Of a stretch of 5,212 nt of DNA, positions 1 through 4,816 are shown one piece after another. The stretch is from NCBI GenBank assembly GCA_900764215.1, contig CAAFNI010000485.1:1-5212 (forward strand), in the 5' to 3' direction. The notes under the pieces were generated by a model. It ran no database searches and was not told the origin of the DNA. It saw nothing but the letters and a program-made list of their open reading frames with translations. The position numbers and the translations under genes are program-made. Source of the stretch: an uncultured Sutterella sp. Its GTDB lineage: Bacteria > Pseudomonadota > Gammaproteobacteria > Burkholderiales > Burkholderiaceae_F. How positions within the stretch are numbered: the stretch's first letter is position 1; every line of letters begins with the position of its first letter.

Positions 1-137
1 CCCGCAACACGGTTTTGCAGGCGATGCGCCAGAAATTCGCGAAGCTTGACGCCGAAGGTGCGAAGCATCCCCGTCTTGACCATGTAGGTGCCCCAGAGCA
101 GCAGCGCGATGCCTCCCGCCATGTGAATCAGCGACAT
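1..137 (-). CDS. Na/Pi cotransporter family protein, N-terminal fragment (runs off window)
   Basis: Only the first 45 codons are in the window; the gene continues past position 1. The start is ATG at 137, preceded on the minus strand by a strong Shine-Dalgarno (GGGAGGA) about 4 nt upstream. The peptide begins MSLIHMAGGIALLLWGTYMV and continues with K-T-G-M-L-R-T-F-G and then a basic stretch (L-R-E-F-L-A-H-R-L-Q-N-R). A first membrane helix with the pattern G-G-(I/L)-A-L-L-L-W-G-x-x-M-V-x-T-G is typical of the NptA/Na_Pi_cotrans (PF02690) family, inner-membrane proteins that couple phosphate movement to sodium. The C-terminal part, including any PhoU-like domain, is outside the window. It is transcribed divergently from the CYTH operon. 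The family call rests on about 45 residues recognised from memory. Confidence 0.8.
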   Translation of the reverse strand, partial: MSLIHMAGGIALLLWGTYMVKTGMLRTFGVKLREFLAHRLQNRVA

Positions 138-204
138 TTGTTCCTCCCGTGCCTTCCTTTTCTGTTCTACGATCTTAGGCAAAAGCGGCGCGAACCCGCA
201 CAAA

Positions 205-225
205 CCCATAAGGCTTTCTTATGGG
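205..225. promoter_or_regulatory. Perfect dyad CCCATAAG-N5-CTTATGGG, candidate LysR-type operator
   Basis: The two 8-bp arms (205-212 and 218-225) are exact reverse complements around a 5-bp centre. T209 and A221 fit the T-N11-A box of LysR-type regulators. It is centred 78 bp upstream of the cotransporter start codon and 141 bp upstream of the CYTH start codon. A related, imperfect dyad occurs at 3798-3816 before the permease and a degenerate form at 4792-4809 before the LysR gene. The symmetry is seen directly; the identity of the binding protein is inference. Confidence 0.5.
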
Positions 226-259
226 ATCGATCTCAAAACACGATTTTCCTTTGGGATCG
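215..259 (+). repeat. Direct repeat of a 15-bp unit spaced exactly 30 bp
   Basis: TTTCTTATGGGATCG (215-229) and TTTCCTTTGGGATCG (245-259) match at 13 of 15 positions. The spacing of 30 bp is close to three turns of the helix. The first unit includes the right arm of the dyad at 205-225, so the second could be a weaker half-site for the same protein on the same DNA face. This is an observation of sequence and spacing only. Confidence 0.4.
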
Positions 260-355
260 GAATGGTCAACAATAGACTCAGATCCGGCGGCGGCAGCGCC
301 TTGCAGCCCGCCGCTCCTTCTTCATCAGTGAATCATCCGCAAAAGGACACGCATC

Positions 356-826
356 ATGGCTAAGGAAATTGAACGCAAGTTCCTCGTCGTTGGAGACGAG
401 TGGCGCAAGCTCGCCGAAGGCACCCGTTATCGCCAGGGCTATCTCAACAGCATGAAGGAGCGCACGGTGCGCATCCGCACCGTCGGCGACAAGGCCTTCA
501 TGACGGTCAAGGGCCCCACGGTCGGCGTGACGCGCATGGAATTCGAATATCCGATTCCCTATGACGACTGCATCACGATGCTCGACAACCTCGCCGAACA
601 GCCCGTCATCGAAAAGGTCCGCTACAAGATTCCGATGGGCGAATTCGTCTGGGAAATCGACGAATTCTTCGGCGTCAACGCCGGCCTGATCGTGGCTGAA
701 ATCGAGCTCAAGTCCGAAGACCAGGCTTTCGAGAAGCCGTCCTGGATCGGCGAGGAAGTCTCCGGCGATCCCCGGTACTACAACTCGATGCTCGTCGCCC
801 ACCCGTACACCACCTGGAACAAGTAA
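356..826 (+). CDS. CYTH domain protein, TTM-type inorganic tripolyphosphatase (class IV adenylate cyclase superfamily)
   Basis: The 156-residue protein is a single CYTH domain, the usual length for small bacterial tripolyphosphatases such as the Nitrosomonas TTM protein. The N-terminal ExExK signature is intact as E4-I-E6-R-K8-F-L-V. Further tunnel residues, in order, are R39 and R41, K52, R60-M-E62-F-E64, E86-K87-V-R89, E100-I-D102 and E115-I-E117. In this family the basic residues bind the triphosphate and the acidic ones the Mg2+ or Mn2+ ions. The end, W-I-G-E-E-V followed by D-P-R-Y-Y-N-S, also resembles the TTM group. The likely activity is hydrolysis of inorganic tripolyphosphate in the cytoplasm; adenylate cyclase or thiamine-triphosphatase activity cannot be excluded from sequence. 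ATG 356 is supported by AAAAGGA 8 nt upstream and places ExExK at the very N-terminus, as expected. It is the first gene of a two-gene operon. Confidence 0.9.
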   Translation: MAKEIERKFLVVGDEWRKLAEGTRYRQGYLNSMKERTVRIRTVGDKAFMTVKGPTVGVTRMEFEYPIPYDDCITMLDNLAEQPVIEKVRYKIPMGEFVWEIDEFFGVNAGLIVAEIELKSEDQAFEKPSWIGEEVSGDPRYYNSMLVAHPYTTWNK

Positions 827-837
827 GGGAGCTCATC

Positions 838-1473
838 ATGGCTGATTCCTACGCAAAAAACGTCGCCACCTCGGCTGAAGAAGCCGCGAAAATCGTGCCG
901 CGCGCCGAATTCCGCGTCTTCGGCAAGGACATCATCGAGGGCGTGATCGAGCACATGTGGTGCTGCAAGGCGCAGCTCTTCAAGGCCCGCGTCATGCCGC
1001 CCGAAACATACATCCTCTCGAAGCACACGAGCGAGGCGAACGTCAAGGTTCGCGACGGCCTGCTCGACATCAAGACGAAGGTTGCGCAGACGCCCGAAGG
1101 CTTCGAAGTGTTCCAGCCCCGCGGCAAGTTCCAGTTCCCGGTCAAGCGCGAAGAGCTCGCCGAAATCCTCCGCCATCTCCGTGTGGAGATGCCCCTTGAG
1201 CAGGACGGATACACGTTCGACGAATTCTGCGCCATGGTCAAGGCCCATCCCGACATGGCCCTGGTAACCGTTGAAAAGAAGCGCTACGGCTTCAGCGTGA
1301 ACGGCGTGATTTGCGAGTACGCCAAGGTCTGGTTCAACGGCGCGATGGTTGAAACGGCCTGCTGCGAAAGCGAAGACTACGCCGCGATGAAGGGCGCGGT
1401 CGAGGCGCTCGGCATCGCCGAAATGCCCAACACCAACTATCTCAAGGCCGCCAAGTCCGTGGTCGGCATGTAA
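838..1473 (+). CDS. Diverged CYTH-like protein, probable partner of the upstream tripolyphosphatase; function unknown
   Basis: I do not recognise a named family for this 211-residue soluble protein. It starts 11 nt after the CYTH stop codon, and its Shine-Dalgarno AAGGGAG (825-831) overlaps that stop, so the two are almost certainly co-translated. A hand comparison with the upstream protein gives a collinear series: AEFRVF (23-28) for EIERKF; N-V-K70-V-R72 for T-V-R39-I-R41; R95-G-K-F-Q-F-P-V102 for R60-M-E-F-E-Y-P-I67; V-E146-K-K-R149-Y for I-E86-K-V-R89-Y; C-E160-Y-A-K-V for W-E100-I-D-E-F; and V-E172-T-A174 ending in E-S-E-D for A-E115-I-E117 ending in K-S-E-D. Basic positions are mostly kept. 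Acidic positions E6, E62, E64, D102 and E117 become R, K, Q, A and A. There are about 20 extra N-terminal residues and a longer middle segment (about 103-141). Two vicinal cysteine pairs (42-43 and 175-176) stand out. No signal peptide or membrane helix is seen. A binding or regulatory role is inference. Confidence 0.75.
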   Translation: MADSYAKNVATSAEEAAKIVPRAEFRVFGKDIIEGVIEHMWCCKAQLFKARVMPPETYILSKHTSEANVKVRDGLLDIKTKVAQTPEGFEVFQPRGKFQFPVKREELAEILRHLRVEMPLEQDGYTFDEFCAMVKAHPDMALVTVEKKRYGFSVNGVICEYAKVWFNGAMVETACCESEDYAAMKGAVEALGIAEMPNTNYLKAAKSVVGM

Positions 1474-1487
1474 CCCGCTCTTTGAAA

Positions 1488-1516
1488 GACCGGGCCGTTT
1501 GCAATCCGGCCCGGTC
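1488..1516 (+). other. Strong hairpin just after the CYTH operon
   Basis: A perfect 10-bp stem, GACCGGGCCG (1488-1497) with CGGCCCGGTC (1507-1516), closes a 9-nt loop 14 nt after the second stop codon. No T-tract follows, so by itself it is not a standard intrinsic terminator. It may protect the 3' end of the mRNA or assist the terminator 17 nt further on. Confidence 0.6.
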
Positions 1517-1533
1517 GGCTGCCCCTCCTTGAA

Positions 1534-1565
1534 AGGCCCGCCGATCTTCAGCGGGCCTCTTTTTC
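1534..1565 (+). terminator. Rho-independent terminator of the CYTH operon
   Basis: The stem AGGCCCGC (1534-1541) pairs exactly with GCGGGCCT (1551-1558) around a 9-nt loop. A short T-run (1560-1564) follows directly. It lies about 60 nt after the stop of the second gene, on the same strand. This is the standard form and position for an intrinsic terminator. Confidence 0.85.
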
Positions 1566-1938
1566 ATGTCCGCGGGCCGCGCTCCCGCCCCGATGTGCCC
1601 TGCCCCGCGCCGCACGACGGCAGCCTCGAACGTCCCCGAAGCCCAACGGCTCCCGCACCAAAGCTCAACTGCTCCCGCAAATCGGCACGCGTCTCTCAAA
1701 CCGGAACATCTGACGCCCGTCCTCTGCCACTCCCTTCCGACGTTGCCTCCCCGGGCGAGGCCCTCCGTCCGCCCTTTCGGCCTTCATTTCCTTCCCGTCT
1801 TGGTCCTCCTTGCCGCCTTGAGCGCGAAGCGGCAATCCGCCGCCTCCGCCGCCCGAGTGCCTTTGCGGCAGAGAATCCCTTGCGCGCTTCCGGGCTGCGG
1901 ATGGCGGACCGTTCGCAGGGCCGGGCTCCCCGCGTCAG

Positions 1939-1963
1939 GCGTCTTCAACCGGCGTCCTCAACC
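1939..1963 (+). repeat. Tandem 12-bp direct repeat
   Basis: GCGTCTTCAACC (1939-1950) and GCGTCCTCAACC (1952-1963) differ at one position and are separated by one base. The second copy supplies the left arm of the inverted repeat at 1952-1994. Confidence 0.5.
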
Positions 1964-1994
1964 TGCGCCTCGTCAGGGCTCGACCTGAGGACGC
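1952..1994. repeat. Inverted repeat with perfect 9-bp arms
   Basis: GCGTCCTCA (1952-1960) is the exact reverse complement of TGAGGACGC (1986-1994). The 25-nt loop is GC-rich and could fold further. There is no T-tract on either side, so it is not a terminator. It lies in the gene-free spacer; a structured RNA or chance GC-rich symmetry are both possible. Confidence 0.45.
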
Positions 1995-2100
1995 AGCGCT
2001 CCGGCAGCCTTCCGGCTCCCGCCGTCTTCCGGGTGCCGTGCGCCGGCCGCCCCCGCCTCCGACGCCTGAGGCTCGCCGCGTCCGAAGAGCTTTTCCGCGC

Positions 2101-2140
2101 AAAAGCAAACGGCGACGTCCCCGTAAAGGGCGTCGCCGTT
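2101..2140 (-). terminator. Rho-independent terminator of the anion permease gene
   Basis: AACGGCGACG (2108-2117) pairs perfectly with CGTCGCCGTT (2131-2140) around a 13-nt loop. Read on the minus strand, the stem is followed by TTTGCTTTT (from 2109 down to 2101). The stem starts 18 nt after the permease stop codon. The U-rich tail is interrupted but adequate. Confidence 0.8.
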
Positions 2141-2158
2141 GATGCGGTCAAGGATTTG

Positions 2159-3700
2159 TCAGAAGAAGCCGGGGCTGATGCCGAGCCAGGTGAAGTACGT
2201 GGCGCCGGCGATGAGAAGCAGGATCCAGTAGAGCACGGACATCACGAAGCCGTAGTAGAAGGATTCTCCCATCGTGTACTTGTTCGTGCCGTAGAGCATT
2301 GCGTTGGGCTTGGCGTTGAACGGGAGCGACCAGCAGCAGTTGATGCAGAGCGCCACGGGCATGGCGAGCGTCAGGATCTCCATGTGAAGCGTCTGCGCCA
2401 CGCCGATCACGATCGGCATGAAAATCAGCGTTCTCATGTTCTTCGACTGGAAGATGAAGTGGCTCACGATGAAGATGGCGGTGAGCACGGCATAGAGTTC
2501 GAAGTAGCTCATCGTTTCCATGCCGAGCGCGGTCATGAGCTGGTTGGTGAGCACGTCCATGAGCTTCGTCGCCTGAAGTCCGGCGCCCAGCGTGTACGCG
2601 CCCGCTGAGAAGAGCATCAGGTGCCAGGGGATGTCGACGTCGTTCCAGTTGAGGAGCTTGAACTGGGGCGCGAGCATCACGACCGCGCCGAGAATGGCCA
2701 CCACGGTGGCATTCATGCCGTGCAGCTTGTCCGTCGCCCAGACGATGAGAACGAGCATGAAGACGATGAAGGCCTTGACTTCGTTGAGCTTCACGGGTCC
2801 GAGCTCCCGATAGGCCTTGGCGAGGGCTTCGCGGCCGCCCGAAAGCTTGGGCTGACGATCCTCGGCCGAAACCGGGAAGACGAAGCGCACGCCGATGGCG
2901 TAGGAGATGAGGCCGAAGGCGAGCACGAGCGGCAGGCCGGCCATGAACCAGTCAAAGTAGAAGATCTGGACGCCCGCGCCTGCAAGAAGGGCCACGCCGA
3001 GGAGGTTCGCGCCCGATCCCGTCATGAACGTGTTGCAGCTCGCATTGATCATCAGGAGGTTGTGCAGCACGAGGTTGCGGGCGAAATTGTTCGTCGTGTC
3101 CGTTCCCGGCGCGCCGTAGACCGCGGAGACCACCATGAAGAGCGGCATCATCAGCGCGGCCTTCGCGGCCGTTGCGTTGACGAAGGCCGCAAGCACGATG
3201 TTGATGGCGAGGAACGTGATGAAGATCATGCCCGCGTTCTTGCCGAAGCGAATCAGCAGCCAGAGCGCGGCTCTCTTCACCAAGTCCGTCTTCACCATGG
3301 CCGACGCCATGATGAAGGCCGACACGTTGAGCCAGATCGTCGGGTCGCCGAGCGTGGCCATGGCGGGCTTGGGCTTGAGAATGCCCGTCAGGATGAAGCC
3401 GCAGATCAGGATCATGGACGTCACGTAGTTCGGAACCGTTTCGCTGATCCACAGGAAGAGCGCCGTCACGAAGAGGCCGAACATGACCTGCTGCCGGTCG
3501 TCGAGGATCGCAAAGTCCAGCACGTATGCGGTCACGTAAAAGATCACGGCCGCAAGCGGCAGGCCCCAAACATAGAAGAAGCGTCCGACGGCTCCCATCG
3601 GGCGCTTCGGAAGCTTGTTGAGCGAATAGTTGTTCATGTCGAGCGGATCATAGGGCTGATCCGCCGGCGGAGTCGTCATCTTGACGGAAGGCGTTGCCAT
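2159..3700 (-). CDS. DASS/SLC13-family anion permease (di-/tricarboxylate or related anion transporter)
   Basis: A 513-residue inner-membrane protein of the divalent anion:Na+ symporter family, of usual length. After a hydrophilic N-terminus (about 1-38) come roughly eleven to thirteen membrane segments. They form two similar halves joined by a polar loop (about 277-307). Family landmarks are V-N175-A-T-A-A-K ending in M-M-P186 in the first half; C222-N-T-F-M-T-G-S-G-A-N; S419-K-N421 followed by M-R-T-L-I-F-M-P-I in the second half; and C-terminal S-L-P-F-N-A-K-P-N-A-M-L-Y-G (458-471), the usual P-N-A-x-x-Y/F element. The two S-N-T tripeptides that bind sodium and carboxylate in well-studied members are altered. 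ATG 3700 has AAAGGAG 6 nt upstream. The substrate cannot be named: citrate, tartrate, succinate, sulfate or sulfonates are all possible. The gene lies 163 bp downstream of a LysR gene on the same strand, with a candidate operator between them. Confidence 0.88.
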   Translation of the reverse strand: MATPSVKMTTPPADQPYDPLDMNNYSLNKLPKRPMGAVGRFFYVWGLPLAAVIFYVTAYVLDFAILDDRQQVMFGLFVTALFLWISETVPNYVTSMILICGFILTGILKPKPAMATLGDPTIWLNVSAFIMASAMVKTDLVKRAALWLLIRFGKNAGMIFITFLAINIVLAAFVNATAAKAALMMPLFMVVSAVYGAPGTDTTNNFARNLVLHNLLMINASCNTFMTGSGANLLGVALLAGAGVQIFYFDWFMAGLPLVLAFGLISYAIGVRFVFPVSAEDRQPKLSGGREALAKAYRELGPVKLNEVKAFIVFMLVLIVWATDKLHGMNATVVAILGAVVMLAPQFKLLNWNDVDIPWHLMLFSAGAYTLGAGLQATKLMDVLTNQLMTALGMETMSYFELYAVLTAIFIVSHFIFQSKNMRTLIFMPIVIGVAQTLHMEILTLAMPVALCINCCWSLPFNAKPNAMLYGTNKYTMGESFYYGFVMSVLYWILLLIAGATYFTWLGISPGFF

Positions 3701-3863
3701 AAGATTCTCCTTTTGTTCTGTTGCTCTCGAATGAGTCTCCCATGCGAAATAGCGTAGCCCTTTCGCAGCATCGGAAAATCGAGAATCATTATTCCTGCCA
3801 TCAGCATTTCTTATGGCTTGCCATTGACATCCCGTTCGCCCGCCCTTAGCCTGCCCTTAGCTC
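3701..3863 (-). promoter_or_regulatory. Promoter region of the permease gene
   Basis: The 163-bp gap between the LysR stop and the permease start has no clear terminator: a 5-bp stem (3849-3853 with 3865-3869) lacks a T-tract, so some read-through from the LysR gene is possible. A minus-strand -10-like AATAAT (3793 to 3788) lies 5 bp downstream of the candidate operator at 3798-3816, with no good -35 match, as is common for activator-dependent promoters. A 9-bp direct repeat GCCCTTAGC (3842-3850 and 3853-3861) of unknown meaning lies next to the LysR stop. The promoter call is tentative. Confidence 0.45.
3798..3816. promoter_or_regulatory. Imperfect dyad CCATCAG-N5-CTTATGG upstream of the permease, candidate LysR-type operator
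   Basis: The arms 3798-3804 and 3810-3816 are reverse complements except at one pair. T3801 and A3813 give the T-N11-A spacing of LysR boxes. It is the same design as the perfect dyad at 205-225, and the 10-mer TTTCTTATGG is identical in both. Its centre is about 107 bp upstream of the permease start codon and it covers the -35 position of the best -10 candidate. Regulation by the adjacent LysR protein is inference. Confidence 0.5.
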
Positions 3864-4775
3864 TCAGGCACTCTTCGGATTTTCGGCAAAAGACTTCTGC
3901 AGGAAGCGCATGAAGGCTTCGGTGTTCTTGGAAAAGCGCCGGTCATGACGCCAGAGCATCAGGATGTTGCGCTTGAAGGGCGGCGCATCGAGGCGAAGCT
4001 CCCGCAGCCTGCCCTGCTCGAGCTCGCGCTCGACGACGGAGCGGGAAATGATGGCGAGGCCCGCGCCCTCCTCCACTGCGCGCTTGATGGCGCCCGCCTC
4101 GTCCATTTCGATGGAGCTCTTCAGGTTGAGCCCGATGTCCGCGAGCTGAGACGTGAGGCTGATGAGGGAGGCCGTCAGCCGTCCCGACAGGATGAAGGGC
4201 TCGTTGGCGAGCTCCTCCACCGTGACGAGCGGCTTTTGCACAAGCGGATGCGAGGGAGAGGCCACGAGGACGAACTCGTCCTCGCCGATCACCTTGGCGC
4301 CCACGTTTCGGGACGCGATCTGCTCCCCTTCGCCCACGATGGCGAGGTCGTAGGCGTTGTCCTCGACCTGCGCGACGATCGTGTGCGCCGAGTGAATCGA
4401 AATCTGCAGCTCGATGTCGGGAAATTCGTCCCGAAAGGCCATCATGATTTTGGGGAGCATGTAGACGCCGACGATCTTGGAGGCGCCTATGCGGATCATG
4501 CCGCCGCGAAGCGCGCGCAGGTCCGCCAATTCGCGCTTGAGGTCGTCGACCCGGTAGAAGATGTCGCGCGCGCCGCGCATGAGAATCTCGCCCGCGTCGG
4601 TCAGCACCACCTTGCGGCCGGTGCGGTTGAAGAGCGGCATGCCGAACTCCTCCTCAAGCGCCGCGATGTGGCCGCTCACGGCCGGCTGCGTGAGGTTGAG
4701 CTCGTGCGCGGCCCTTGTAAAGCTGCCGCACTTGGTCACCGCGAGAAATGTCTTCATCTGCTGGAGATTGAGCAT
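3864..4775 (-). CDS. LysR-family transcriptional regulator
   Basis: The 303-residue length is standard for the family. Residues 4-62 form the winged helix-turn-helix: F10-L-A-V followed by G17-S-F-T-R-A-A, then L-T-Q30-P-A-V-S and L-E-x-E-F-G45-x-x-L-F-N-R51, ending T-D-A-G. A linker helix follows, and residues from about 90 (M-I-R-I-G-A-S) form the periplasmic-binding-protein-like effector domain. That domain includes L-P-K-I-M-M-A-F, the D-L-A-I-V-G-E strand and the V-E-E-G-A-G-L-A-I-I-S-R motif near residue 240. The effector domain reads most like the CbbR/YeiE/CysB side of the family, a weak impression from memory. ATG 4775 has TGAGGA 7 nt upstream and gives the normal N-terminus. The gene lies upstream of the anion permease on the same strand, so it probably senses the transported anion or a metabolite of it. 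A degenerate T-N11-A site over its own promoter suggests autorepression. Confidence 0.92.
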   Translation of the reverse strand: MLNLQQMKTFLAVTKCGSFTRAAHELNLTQPAVSGHIAALEEEFGMPLFNRTGRKVVLTDAGEILMRGARDIFYRVDDLKRELADLRALRGGMIRIGASKIVGVYMLPKIMMAFRDEFPDIELQISIHSAHTIVAQVEDNAYDLAIVGEGEQIASRNVGAKVIGEDEFVLVASPSHPLVQKPLVTVEELANEPFILSGRLTASLISLTSQLADIGLNLKSSIEMDEAGAIKRAVEEGAGLAIISRSVVERELEQGRLRELRLDAPPFKRNILMLWRHDRRFSKNTEAFMRFLQKSFAENPKSA

Positions 4776-4791
4776 GCGTCGTCCTCAAAAT

Positions 4792-4816
4792 CATTGCGAA
4801 TCCTTATGCCATTCTA
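4792..4816 (-). promoter_or_regulatory. Probable LysR gene promoter with overlapping degenerate operator
   Basis: On the minus strand TAGAAT (4816 to 4811) matches the sigma70 -10 consensus at five of six positions. No good -35 lies at 16-18 bp; TTGAAG is 21 bp away. Immediately downstream, 4792-4809 resembles the two dyads elsewhere: CATTGC-N5-CTTATG with T4794-N11-A4806. Only the CTTATG half is well kept. A protein bound here would cover the expected transcription start, the usual position for LysR autorepression. Both elements are tentative. Confidence 0.4.

Larger units (their letters stand above)
138..355. promoter_or_regulatory. Divergent promoter region between the Na/Pi cotransporter and the CYTH operon
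   Basis: This 218-bp gap separates two start codons facing away from each other, so it must hold promoters for both. On the plus strand a weak sigma70-like pair is TTGGGA (251-256) and TAGACT (273-278), spacer 16, each matching four of six consensus bases. On the minus strand a TAAGAT -10-like hexamer (177-172) has no good -35 partner. A GC-rich 7-bp stem (287-293 with 308-314) lies in the presumed leader of the CYTH gene. The plus-strand Shine-Dalgarno AAAAGGA (341-347) sits 8 nt before ATG 356. No Pho box was seen. The dyad and direct repeat inside the region are listed separately. The promoters themselves are guesses. Confidence 0.5.
1566..2100. other. Gene-free C-rich spacer between two convergent, separately terminated operons
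   Basis: About 535 bp lie between the terminator of the plus-strand operon and that of the minus-strand permease. Open frames exist on both strands, but their translations are rich in P, R, S and A, lack Shine-Dalgarno sites and resemble no family I know. The largest simply run into the antisense of the permease. The plus strand is C-rich relative to G (28 C against 11 G in 1621-1680), unlike the flanking genes. It contains an inverted repeat (1952-1994) and a tandem repeat (1939-1963). No tRNA-like or mobile-element structure was found. It could be a decayed gene, a host for an RNA, or plain spacer. Confidence 0.5.

Noticed and set aside
205..225. The dyad as a transcription terminator hairpin
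   Set aside because: No T-tract follows on either strand, and it lies between divergent start codons where no transcript needs to end.
278..802. Minus-strand open frame of 174 codons opposite the CYTH gene
   Set aside because: It is fully antisense to a gene with an intact family signature, lacks a ribosome site, and its composition (rich in D, E, H, A) is that of a mirrored GC-rich gene.
1945..2151. Minus-strand open frame of 68 codons downstream of the permease
   Set aside because: It begins within the region of the permease terminator, has no Shine-Dalgarno, and encodes an arginine-rich sequence with no family resemblance.
1499..2608. Plus-strand open frame of 369 codons through the spacer and into the permease antisense
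   Set aside because: It begins inside the hairpin of the operon's 3' end, crosses two terminators, and reads as low-complexity P/R/S followed by antisense of the permease. No Shine-Dalgarno and no recognisable domain.
2621..3757. Plus-strand open frame of 378 codons opposite the permease
   Set aside because: Antisense shadow with an extreme content of R, H, E and D; the minus-strand product is a clear membrane transporter with a good start.
3824..3852. Perfect plus-strand TTGACA at 3824-3829 suggesting a promoter
   Set aside because: No acceptable -10 follows at 16-18 bp, and it would direct transcription antisense into the LysR gene.
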